Virus record (IMG/VR): IMGVR_UViG_3300008108_000374 | Span: 1-40,163 of that record | Source: a virus | Strand: one strand, 5' to 3' | Length of the DNA stretch: 40,163 nt | In this document: positions 27,489-36,600 of the stretch, in pieces | Layout of the letters: each line of letters begins with the position of its first letter | How positions within the stretch are numbered: position 1 is the stretch's first letter | Translations under genes and position numbers: made by a program | Notes under the pieces: model-generated | Databases searched by the model: none | What the model saw: the letters and a program-made list of their open reading frames with translations, nothing else | What the model was told of the DNA's origin: nothing

Positions 27489-28916
27489 ATGGTAGTGGTG
27501 GAACAGGCAAGGACACTTGCTATGAAATTAAACAATCCGAACAGGGTTCTCGACAGTATTCCTACTGCCAAGCCCTACACGGTACGTGGTGTGCCACTTG
27601 TGGTAGCACCGCATAGACTGGATGAGGTCAGGGTTCTGCGTAACCTTGGCATCAAAGCACCATCGCCCATACTGCACTACTACAACTGGTGTGGTCAGTA
27701 CAAACCCTATGAGCACCAACGGCAGACGGCGGCGTTCCTTACGCTTAACCACTGTGGGTTGGTACTCAACGAGATCGGTGGGTTTGTGCACCGTAAATTT
27801 GTTGTGCTTCATGGAACATCTGAGAAGCGCCGCAAGCTACTGAACACTGAGGCTGACTTCTACATCATTAACCACGATGGATTCCCTATCATCTGTGAAG
27901 AAGCACATGGTAAGTTTGACTTGGTGATCGTTGACGAGGCGGCAGTGCTACGCAACCCATCAACACAACGCTTCAAGATATTCCGCAAATGGATGGCGAA
28001 CAATCTGCCAACACGTTTGTGGCTGATGACTGGCACACCGACACCCAATGACCCGACAGACGCATGGGCACTTGCCAAGTTGGTTGGGTCACCGTTCTGC
28101 ACCAAGACGTATACGGCGTTCAGAGAACAGGTGATGATGAAGATTGGTCAGTGGAAATTTGTGCCAAGACCTGAGAGCGTAGAGATTGTGAAGCACATCC
28201 TACAACCTGCGGTCAGGTACACACGTGATGAATGTTTTGAGTTGCCCGACACAATCATTCAGACTCGTCAAGTAGAACTCACTGCGGAACAGAAGAAGCA
28301 TTACTCACAGATGCTTAAACATTTTGTGACGGAGATGAGCGCAGAGGGAACGATCACTGCGGTCAATGAGGCAGTCAAGATTCAGAAGTTAGTTCAGATC
28401 GCTTGCGGCGTAGCCTATGGTGATGATGGACAGAACATTGGTATTGATTGCAGTCCACGTATTAACTTAGTAAAGGAGGTGATAGAAGAAGCAGGAGAAA
28501 AAGTAATTTTATTTGTACCACTCACTGGCACATTGCACATGCTTGAGAAAGAACTCAGCAAGCACTGGTCGGTTGCAGTTGTGAACGGCGAGGTATCCTC
28601 AAGTAAGCGTAACCAAATCTTTCACGACTTCCAACATGCCAAGACACCGCATGTATTGATTGCTCATCCCGCAACAATGGCGCATGGACTTACTCTAACG
28701 AGTGCGTCAACGATCATATGGTATGGCCCGATCAATAGCAACGAGCAATATGTTCAAGCGAATGGGCGCATTGAGCGCATAGGTAAGAGGCAAATATCCA
28801 ATGTCGTACACATAGAGGCAACAGACCTTGAACACAAAATGTACGAACGCTTGAAGAATAAACAAAAGCTTCAAGGATTGCTTCTTGATTTAATCCAACA
28901 ACAGACAAGAAGGTGA
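27489..28916 (+). CDS. SNF2-like DEAD helicase lacking motif I
   Basis: 475 residues. Helicase motif Q/entry YEHQRQTAAFLTL (about 74-86), motif II IVDEAAVLRN, motif III LMTGTPTPN, motif V/VI region (IIWYGPINSNEQYVQANGRIERIGKR) are present. At residues 94-101 the sequence reads NEIGGFVHRKF where family members have NE.G.GKT, motif Ia and about 45-55 residues in total before HRKFVVLHG. Thus Walker A is missing by an apparent in-frame deletion, and ATP binding should be lost. The start could be ATG 27489 or ATG 27522. It lies in the recombination/replication cluster. Intact homologues are SNF2-family phage helicases; this copy may be defective or an assembly error. Confidence 0.85.
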   Translation: MVVVEQARTLAMKLNNPNRVLDSIPTAKPYTVRGVPLVVAPHRLDEVRVLRNLGIKAPSPILHYYNWCGQYKPYEHQRQTAAFLTLNHCGLVLNEIGGFVHRKFVVLHGTSEKRRKLLNTEADFYIINHDGFPIICEEAHGKFDLVIVDEAAVLRNPSTQRFKIFRKWMANNLPTRLWLMTGTPTPNDPTDAWALAKLVGSPFCTKTYTAFREQVMMKIGQWKFVPRPESVEIVKHILQPAVRYTRDECFELPDTIIQTRQVELTAEQKKHYSQMLKHFVTEMSAEGTITAVNEAVKIQKLVQIACGVAYGDDGQNIGIDCSPRINLVKEVIEEAGEKVILFVPLTGTLHMLEKELSKHWSVAVVNGEVSSSKRNQIFHDFQHAKTPHVLIAHPATMAHGLTLTSASTIIWYGPINSNEQYVQANGRIERIGKRQISNVVHIEATDLEHKMYERLKNKQKLQGLLLDLIQQQTRR

Positions 28917-28919
28917 CAC

Positions 28920-29324
28920 ATGACTGTCAGAGTAGACGACGTAATTGCTACGTACATGAAACTACGTAACGAGAAGGACGCCATCGAAGCCGAGATAAAG
29001 AGCCGAGTATCAGACCTCAAAGCGAAGATGGAGAAGATAGAAGCGTGGCTTAAAGAGCAAGCAGATGCACAGGGCGTTACCTCATTCAAAGGTAAACATG
29101 GCACTGCGTTCTTAACCACTACAGACTACGCCAACGTAGCCGACTGGGATGCCGTACTGGAATTTGTTAAGACAAATGAAGCGTTCGACATGCTGGAGAA
29201 ACGTGTAAGCAAGATTGCAGTACGTGGGTACATTGAACGTAACAAGGCAGTACCCGCAGGTGTGACCTATGGAACAAAGATAGACGTCACTGTTCGTAAA
29301 CCAACAATGAAAGTTGAGGACTGA
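28920..29324 (+). CDS. Gp157/Gam-like coiled-coil protein
   Basis: 134 residues. The N-terminal half is a coiled coil (LRNEKDAIEAEIKSRVSDLKAKMEKIEAWLK). The C-terminal half has GVTSFKGKHGTAFLTTTDYANVADWDAVLEFV, then EKRVSKIAVRGYIER and KIDVTVRKPT. The combination recalls Gp157-like and Gam-like phage proteins that sit in DNA recombination operons; Gam proteins shield DNA ends from host RecBCD. I cannot show which, and the resemblance is by layout and the FKG.HG..F pattern. It lies three bases after the helicase gene. Confidence 0.7.
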   Translation: MTVRVDDVIATYMKLRNEKDAIEAEIKSRVSDLKAKMEKIEAWLKEQADAQGVTSFKGKHGTAFLTTTDYANVADWDAVLEFVKTNEAFDMLEKRVSKIAVRGYIERNKAVPAGVTYGTKIDVTVRKPTMKVED

Positions 29325-29327
29325 ACC

Positions 29328-29555
29328 ATGAAATTTATTAGAGAGTGGATTAAGCAAGCCGCATATGAAGGTACGCACCTAGCATTAACAGAACACGCTA
29401 CTGCTACCAAAGTAAAACGCAAGCTAAACATTGAACCCCTCGGCAACGCCATTGACAACGAGTATGTAGAAGAACACCTTGCCGCTGAGAAAGCACGTGC
29501 AGTGGCAATGCAAGGCGGTTTCGCCAAATCCAAACGTGCGACCAATCGCATTTAA
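29328..29555 (+). CDS. Small basic protein, unknown function
   Basis: 75 residues: MKFIREWIKQAAYEGTHLALTEHATATKVKRKLNIE, then DNEYVEEHLAAEKARAVAMQGGFAKSKRATN. Mostly helical with alternating charged residues and a basic C-terminus. It lies between the Gp157/Gam-like gene and the possible ssDNA-binding protein, with good operon spacing. No family recognised; a DNA-binding accessory is a guess. Confidence 0.7.
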   Translation: MKFIREWIKQAAYEGTHLALTEHATATKVKRKLNIEPLGNAIDNEYVEEHLAAEKARAVAMQGGFAKSKRATNRI

Positions 29556-29579
29556 CCCGCTCACTTAAGGAGAATATCT

Positions 29580-30539
29580 ATGAGCAACATCATCCCCGCA
29601 AACATCCAAGTCCCCGCCCACCTCGCTGGTCGTATCGGTGTGCCATCCGTATTGGCACAATCCCTTATGGGCGGTATCAGTAGTGGTGAATCATTCCCAC
29701 GTATCAGCATCAAGGGTAGCCGTTTCCGTATTGTCGAAGGCGGCAACGAGACTGTATTGGATAGCACCGCACTAGAAGTAGTGATCGTTGGTGCAAACCC
29801 TCGCCTGTCAAAGACTTGGTACGCCAAGGCATGGACAAAAGATTCTGAGCCAGTTGCACCTGACTGCTTCTCGCTTGATGGCATTGGCCCTGACCAGTCA
29901 TCGACAGACCCACAGAATGATCTTTGTGCTTCTTGCCCACAGAACGCATGGGGTTCTAAGATTGCTGAGAACGGACAACAAATCAAGGCTTGCTCCGATC
30001 AGAAACGTCTTGCTGTAGTGTCGGCTGATGACCCTGCTGGCCCTGTGTATCTCCTGCAAGTTACACCTGCCGCACTCAAGGGCTTCAATGCCTACGTCAA
30101 AGAACTCTCTATGCGTGGTATCCCACCTGAGATTGTCAAGACCAAGATCACATTTGATACGGACGCATCCTTCCCTAAATTAAAGTTTGGGTTGGCTGGA
30201 TTCCTTGACGATGAGTCGCAAGACGCAGTTGACAAGTTGTTCGGGTCTGCCGAAATCCGTGAGATTACTGGTGAGAATCCAAGGCAAGCAGTTGAAGTGC
30301 CAAAGATTGCCACCAAACCAGTTGCCCCGAAACCCGCTCCTAAGGTTGCTGAACCAGTAGAACCTGCACCTGCCCCTGCACCTACACAAGCGGCTACCCC
30401 AAAGCGTGGTTTCGGTGCATCTAAACCTGCGGCGAAAGCTACCCCTGCTGCTGCGGCCCCTGCGAACACACAAGCAGCAACATCTTTGGCTGACGAGATC
30501 GCTGCCCTTGTAGGTGAGGTGAACGCAGATGACGCCTAA
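29580..30539 (+). CDS. Possible ssDNA-binding protein
   Basis: 319 residues. The N-terminal 220 residues look like a beta-rich domain: RISIKGSRFRIVEGGN, EVVIVGANPRLSKTWYAK, then DLCASCPQNAWGSK with a CxxC and a later Cys (KACSDQKRLAVV), possible metal ligands. A long Pro/Ala/Lys-rich linker (about 240-300) leads to an acidic tail ending NADDA. A beta domain plus flexible linker and acidic tail is how bacterial SSB and T7 gp2.5 are built, and the gene sits beside the polymerase, nucleases and primase-helicase. No SSB family can be named. AAGGAG precedes the ATG. It overlaps the HTH gene by eleven bases. Confidence 0.6.
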   Translation: MSNIIPANIQVPAHLAGRIGVPSVLAQSLMGGISSGESFPRISIKGSRFRIVEGGNETVLDSTALEVVIVGANPRLSKTWYAKAWTKDSEPVAPDCFSLDGIGPDQSSTDPQNDLCASCPQNAWGSKIAENGQQIKACSDQKRLAVVSADDPAGPVYLLQVTPAALKGFNAYVKELSMRGIPPEIVKTKITFDTDASFPKLKFGLAGFLDDESQDAVDKLFGSAEIREITGENPRQAVEVPKIATKPVAPKPAPKVAEPVEPAPAPAPTQAATPKRGFGASKPAAKATPAAAAPANTQAATSLADEIAALVGEVNADDA

Positions 30540-30816
30540 ACCGCCTCTCGACTTTACAAAGGTCGAGTCGCTTCGCAGGCATATGCTCCTGACAACTACG
30601 GATTTATCCCAGTTGCTAGGAGTGTCCCGCATGACTTATTATGGATGGGTGAGAGGCAAGAAAATCCGCCAGTCCAACGATCAGTCAGTAAGGGCAATGC
30701 TACGCAAACTGCTTGCAGTAATGTCCGAACACCAGTGGCCTATGCCTGAGGTGATTGCGATGGAACAGAAGCAGAGGAAAGAGCGTCTCGTTGAGATATT
30801 GGGTAACTATAACTGA
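30529..30816 (+). CDS. HTH DNA-binding protein
   Basis: 95 residues. Residues 22-50 (TTTDLSQLLGVSRMTYYGWVRGKKIR) form a XRE/Cro-type helix-turn-helix, with LSQLLGVSRMTYYGW as the recognition pair. The C-terminal helices (RAMLRKLLAVMSEHQWP, VIAMEQKQRKERLVEIL) may dimerise. It could bind one of the phage control regions, such as the AACAATCTGT array, and so act as repressor or activator. It overlaps the previous gene by eleven bases and is followed by a strong RNA hairpin. Confidence 0.8.
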   Translation: MTPKPPLDFTKVESLRRHMLLTTTDLSQLLGVSRMTYYGWVRGKKIRQSNDQSVRAMLRKLLAVMSEHQWPMPEVIAMEQKQRKERLVEILGNYN

Positions 30817-30820
30817 GGGG

Positions 30821-30842
30821 GTGAGGGGAGAAATCCCCTCAC
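30821..30842 (+). promoter_or_regulatory. GAAA-loop hairpin before the primase-helicase gene
   Basis: GTGAGGGGA-GAAA-TCCCCTCAC is a perfect nine-base-pair stem with a GNRA tetraloop. No T run follows; instead CAGGGGC and the ATG at 30855 come next. It could stabilise the mRNA or tune translation or processing at this junction. Confidence 0.5.
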
Positions 30843-30854
30843 TGACAGGGGCAC

Positions 30855-33695
30855 ATGAACACGTTGGAACATCTCCAGCGGGTTCTACCGTCGGAAGGTT
30901 TTTATGTCACGACAGTCATCAATCCTGATGGCAATAGGCAAGGATTCTTTTCTACAGTAGACGAACTCGCAAAGGCAGTAGCTGGCCTTGACCAAACAGG
31001 CAACAACACGTACTTCGCCATCTCCGCATTTAAGGAGAAGGGAAGCCGCAAACAAGATAATGTCCGAGCGATTAAGGTTGTCGCCTTGGACGTTGACTGT
31101 GGGAACAACAAGCCGTATCCATCGTGGAAGGAAGGACTTGTTGCGCTAGGTACATTCATTCAAACAATGAACTTGCCTAAGCCCATGATCGTATTCTCAG
31201 GCAACGGACTACATGTCTATTGGTGTCTGACGGAAGAACTCGAACCAGCTAGATGGAAACCAATCGCTGAAGCAATGAAGTCAGCGGCGATTGCGAATGA
31301 GTTTCATATTGACGCAGGGCTAACTGCCAATAGTGCATTGGTGTTACGCCCCATTGGGACACACAATCCTAAGAATGGTAACGAGGTTAAGTTACTGGTA
31401 GACGCTGAGCCAGTGAGCCATGAGTTGCTGAAGTCTTGCCTTGTTTCCCACCTAGCTCACGAGGTGAGCCTGCCACGTAATACAACTGGCAGTAAGTTGC
31501 TACAAGACATGGCAGTCAAGACTGAGTTCCCACCTACCATTGGTGCGGTTGTCGTTAAGAAATGCCAACAGGTCAAGTGGGCAGTAGAGAACCAAGGTGA
31601 GGTCAAAGAACCCCAGTGGTATAGCCTACTGGGAATAGCCGCATTTTGTGTTGAGCCTGAGGCTACGGCTATTGAGTGGAGTCAGAACCACCCAAAGTTT
31701 GATGCACAACGAACATTGCAAAAGCTGATCCAGTGGAAAGACAACACAGATGGGCCAACACGTTGTGATACGTGGGACATCAACCGTCCCGGGGGATGTA
31801 AGGGATGCAAATTTAAGGACAAGATAAAGAGTCCTGCCGCTCTTGGGTTGCAGTACCAACAGATTGCACCACCACAAGATGCGTTGGACAAGGCGGCGTT
31901 TGATGTACCCATGCCACGTGGGTTTAAGCGCACCGCTGATGGCATCAAGATGACCATTGACGAGACAGATATTGACGTATGTTCGTTCGACATCTACCCC
32001 GTGGGCTATGGTCGTGATGAAGGTCTTGGTTACGAGACTGTGCGCTACCACTGGAATCGTCAGCATAAAGGTTGGCAAGAACTTGCTCTAAGACAAGCGC
32101 ATCTCACAGACGGACATAGAGAGTTCGCTTCCACCATTGCCGATCAAGGCATTGTCCTCAACAACAAAAGACAGACGGAGTACTTCCAACTTATGCTACG
32201 TTCATACATGGATGAATTGCGGCAGAAACGTGCGATGACCAATCTGTACGCCACAATGGGATGGAAAGAAAACTTCTCCCAGTTTGTGATTGGTGACACG
32301 CTTCTGCGCCGAGAGCCTGACGGTTCAGTCAGTGAAGAAAACATCAGCCTGTCCGCTGGCACTCAAAGACTTGGCAACGAGTTGTATGGTGTATCGGGGG
32401 ACGCTCAACAGTGGGCAGACTTCACCAGTGTGCTTGAGAAAACAGGATTGCACTGGCACATGTTTGCACTTGGTGTCGGACTATCTGCCCCCCTGTATGC
32501 GTTCACTGGCCTTAAGGGTTTGACTGTCTCATTGTTTGGCCCATCAGGTGGAGGCAAATCATTGATACAGATGTGGGTGCAATCAATTTATGGTGACCCT
32601 GACAAACTACACTTTGCCGCCAAGTTCACACAGAACACTTTGTTTGGACGTATGGGTATCTATGCCCACATGCCGATGACCATTGACGAAGTTACCTTGA
32701 TGGTAGACAAAGAGGTTGGTGACTTTGCATACTGGGTGTCCCAAGGTAGAGACAAGGCACGACTGAACCGCAACGCCGAAGAACGTGACGCAAAGACATG
32801 GGCAATGCCTGTGCTTGTATCCACCAACAAGTCTCTGCAATCTAAGCTGGTTGCATCTGGGCTTGAGACTGACGCACAAATGGCACGGCTTCTTGAGATT
32901 GATATACCACTGCACGAACTATTTACAAGAGACAGTACAGGCGGTCGCAAGATTCACCAGTTTATCCACACCAACTACGGACACGCAGGACGCTTATTCG
33001 TAAAGAAGTTGTTGGAACTTGGAGCCGATGGGGTACGCGCCGCGATTGACCATGCCACGGCTGACTTCCACAAGAAGTACAAAGCCAACTTTGTAGGACA
33101 GGAACGCTATTGGGAACAAGCCATCATCCTTTCAGACTTAGCCTCACGCTTATGTGTTGAATGGGGAATCATCAAGTACGACTACACCCTTGGTACTGAG
33201 TGGGTCTTGAAACAACTGGGTGCAATCAGACGTAGTGTGGTCGAGAACAAGATGGATGCGTTCGATCTATTCTCCAACTATCTAAACGACAGTGCTGGAG
33301 CCGCTGTTACTGTGATGCACACAGGCACAGACAAAGGTATTGTGGATTACTCAAGGATGCCACGTGCTGACATCCGTGTTCGGTTCGACACATATAGACG
33401 TACTGCGGCAGACAAGTTTGATAAAGGTGTTGTGCTTGTTGACCGCACCCACTTCCGCAGATGGTTGGCACAGAACGGCGGCGACTACAAATCGTTCATG
33501 CAACAAATGCAGTTTGAGAACGTGGTTGCTACACCCAAATCAGAGAAAGCGTTTCTTGGTAAGGACACCCCCATCAAACTGGGTCAGGCATATGTCCTTG
33601 GCCTCAATCTGAATCACCCCAAACTTGTAGGAATCTTGAGTGATGCAGACGAGATTGCCGCTGATCTAACTTTCGGTCAAATGAGAGCAGTCTGA
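30855..33695 (+). CDS. AEP primase-helicase (DUF927-like helicase)
   Basis: 946 residues. The N-terminal primase has LDVDCG (79-81 Asp-Val-Asp), SGNGLHVYW (115-123), HIDAG and RPIGTHNPK, the motif order of archaeo-eukaryotic (PrimPol-type) primases. A middle Cys cluster (Cys304, 315, 318) lies in RCDTWDINRPGGCKGCKF. The helicase part has Walker A GPSGGGKS (562-569) and Walker B TIDEV (609-613), in a DUF927-like context (SLFGPSGGGKSL...VQSIYGDP). It would prime and unwind for the family A polymerase. It is the last gene of the rightward operon and its TGA abuts the stop of the giant gene with no spacer. Confidence 0.92.
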   Translation: MNTLEHLQRVLPSEGFYVTTVINPDGNRQGFFSTVDELAKAVAGLDQTGNNTYFAISAFKEKGSRKQDNVRAIKVVALDVDCGNNKPYPSWKEGLVALGTFIQTMNLPKPMIVFSGNGLHVYWCLTEELEPARWKPIAEAMKSAAIANEFHIDAGLTANSALVLRPIGTHNPKNGNEVKLLVDAEPVSHELLKSCLVSHLAHEVSLPRNTTGSKLLQDMAVKTEFPPTIGAVVVKKCQQVKWAVENQGEVKEPQWYSLLGIAAFCVEPEATAIEWSQNHPKFDAQRTLQKLIQWKDNTDGPTRCDTWDINRPGGCKGCKFKDKIKSPAALGLQYQQIAPPQDALDKAAFDVPMPRGFKRTADGIKMTIDETDIDVCSFDIYPVGYGRDEGLGYETVRYHWNRQHKGWQELALRQAHLTDGHREFASTIADQGIVLNNKRQTEYFQLMLRSYMDELRQKRAMTNLYATMGWKENFSQFVIGDTLLRREPDGSVSEENISLSAGTQRLGNELYGVSGDAQQWADFTSVLEKTGLHWHMFALGVGLSAPLYAFTGLKGLTVSLFGPSGGGKSLIQMWVQSIYGDPDKLHFAAKFTQNTLFGRMGIYAHMPMTIDEVTLMVDKEVGDFAYWVSQGRDKARLNRNAEERDAKTWAMPVLVSTNKSLQSKLVASGLETDAQMARLLEIDIPLHELFTRDSTGGRKIHQFIHTNYGHAGRLFVKKLLELGADGVRAAIDHATADFHKKYKANFVGQERYWEQAIILSDLASRLCVEWGIIKYDYTLGTEWVLKQLGAIRRSVVENKMDAFDLFSNYLNDSAGAAVTVMHTGTDKGIVDYSRMPRADIRVRFDTYRRTAADKFDKGVVLVDRTHFRRWLAQNGGDYKSFMQQMQFENVVATPKSEKAFLGKDTPIKLGQAYVLGLNLNHPKLVGILSDADEIAADLTFGQMRAV

Positions 33696-36600
33696 TTACA
33701 TGATCTCATCGTCTAGTCCGTAGAGTCTCAACAACTCTATGGTCTCAGGACGCATAGCCCTTGGCGCTGACTTCATGTAGCGCAACGCAGTTGGACGCTG
33801 AGCCTCACGATATGCACGATTGGCAGACTGCAAGAACTTAGTCACTTCCAAACCTGTACCCTTGGAATCCTCATTCCACTGGCTTACTGCGGATGCAATA
33901 TTATCTGCTGCCTCTTGGTCACCGGCAGCCCGAGCCTTCACATACGCAGCAACATATTCTGCTTTGACCGCCTTGCCGTATTCATTGACTTGCTTGGACA
34001 TACGAACAATATCGTTCTGCTGAGTGGCTATCGCTGGGTAGAAGCCGAGTAGTCGAGCAAGAATTACGTGCGCTTGTGCATCCTTGGCAACCATCTGACC
34101 ACGTACGTTCGTGATGTCACCACTTGACAGGTACGCAAAACTGTCTCCGACAGACCGCAGCGCAGCTATTGGGGACTCTCGCATCAATGTGTTGAGGGAT
34201 GTAGTGTCATCACGCAGGCCCGTTACCTCAGCACCATACTTAGCCAAACCACCTGCCATTGATACCAGCCCACTGATACCGCTGAACACTGGGCCAGCAA
34301 AGTCACCGATCTCACGTGCAGGGTCTGCGCCAGCTTTAAGAGCACCAGTCAACGGAACTAGATCGCCCATACCCAAGCGGGTAGATACAGTCGCACCGAC
34401 TGCACGGTCAATCAAACCACGCATGACATACGGCGACATTCCCGGGGCCACACTATCAACCCATTCAGCAGTAGCTTTCTCGATGCTTGCCACTTTGAGG
34501 CCGAGCATCTGCGCGATTGTGTCAACAATGTCAGCGAGGTCGTCAGCAAATGGTATGCCCTTCAGACCACTCATCATCAACAGTAAGCCAAGCATCAACA
34601 ACTGCCCACGAACTGGCATGTTACGCAGCAGTTGGACGGTGATGATTACGAACTGCTTGTACATGAATATGTATTGAGCTACGTTGCCACGTGCCATCTC
34701 TGGTCGGTTGAACATGGCGTACTCACCTTGCGATGTGTTGACCGCAATCCGTGCTGCCTCAGTAGCCTCAGCGATTGCTTGTTCTTCGCTCAACCCTTGT
34801 GACAGTGCACGTTCTTTCTCAAGGCGGTACGCTGCCAGTGCAGTGATTCGGCGGTTGGCCTGCTCTGTATAGGAGAACATAGCCATCCATGCCTTAATAC
34901 CTGCTTGTGCTTTATTGTTAAACACCTTGCCACGTGCTGTACCCACCAGTGCGTTGAACTGAGCCGCCTGCAATGTGCCCTGCTCAGTGGCATCAAACAA
35001 GAACTTAGTCTCATCCTCTGTCAGTCCATACTTGTCGTACCCACCATTGACCAGCAAGTCATTCAAGAACCCAGCGTCCTCCAGCTTGTAACTGCCTGCA
35101 TCAAGGGCCGCACGGTAGAGGGAGGTCACGGCTTTGGCCTCACCGTAACCGCCGCCATAACCACGCTTGGCGTTGTAGTAGGACAGGTATGGTGTACTGT
35201 GGGTAAGCAGAGATACAAAGTTCACGGCTGCGGATGCAACTGAACCACCCAACTGCATCAACACTGTGATTAGTTTTAGGAACGAGCCAGCTTCCCCCGA
35301 CAACATATCTTCGGTGCTGTCGTTAATATTGGATGAGTCGTTGTACCAGCGAATAAGTTTCTTGGCTTCTTCACGATAGCGCTCACCTTGTCCCAGTGTA
35401 GGTTCACCATTGACCGTAACGCCAGCAGCTTTAGGAGCCATGTACTTGTACATGAACGCATACTCATCGTACGCACGTTGCGCTCTAACACGCTGCCCGT
35501 CAGTAGTTGCTGTATCAATCGCAGCCTGCAAATCCTTGAGCTTCTGTGGGTCACCAAGCCATGACGAATTGTTGAGCATGATGTCATCAAGACGGTGGCG
35601 GTAGATTTTCTTGGCGGCAACGTGAGCCACCATCTCTAGATGCTCAGACACAGAACGCACGATGTCGCTGTCCCATCCGGGATTACCACTACGTTGTAAG
35701 TTCTTACGAGCACGGTCGTTTTGATTCGTCAGTGTCTTGACAATACGTTCACGTGCGGTTGGTGTGATGTTTACGTTCAAGCGGTTCAGCACATAGATGA
35801 ACTCATTGAAGTTCACGGCTTCAGTTAAAGATGGGCTGACTGCGGCTTCTGAAGATTCTGCACGCAGAGTTACTTTGATCCCTGCGCCGTACTCATCTTT
35901 AAGAATCCACTCTTGCCCATTGCCGAACTCATTCTCCAATGCCTCGCGTGCAGCGGTTGCTTCACTCTCAGTCTCAAACTGGAAGTAGGGCATGGCGTCA
36001 CGGATGTTCTCATCCAAACGCACTGGGTTACCTTGAGCATCGAACGCTGCCACCCTAGCTTGGTACTCACCACGGCGGCTGAACGGAACGTATGAGCCAA
36101 GGATGGTGCGCTTTGCGTAGAATTCCGCGTTGCGTGTCTGCAAATCAAACAAGAAGATGTCTTGCACAGCCTTCTGAATTGCAAAGGCTTGCTCTTTGTT
36201 ACGAATCTTGTCACGAATTGCGGGGATAGCGGCGCGAATATCGTCGTACTCAGCCTTCTGAAACTCTTCAAAATCTTTGAGCATCTCACCAGAGATACGT
36301 GGGTTCTTCATCCATGCGTCAAACACATCGTCATTGAATAGCGCACGACCAAAGTTGTAGATGAATTTCTCAGAGCGCTGGTCTGCACCCTTTTGTACTT
36401 CGACGGAAGCGTTTGCAATGCGGCTACCACCATAGCGGATGTTCTGATACATCTCAATTACTTTGCGGATAGCAGCAAGGTCTTGTGCAGAGAACTCAGC
36501 CTTGAGTCCTTTCATACCAGCGAGTTCATTGAACACCCGTTGCTGTTCTGCTTGAGATGCTTCATAGTTTGATAGCAGCAAATCTACTGCTGCGTCGTTT

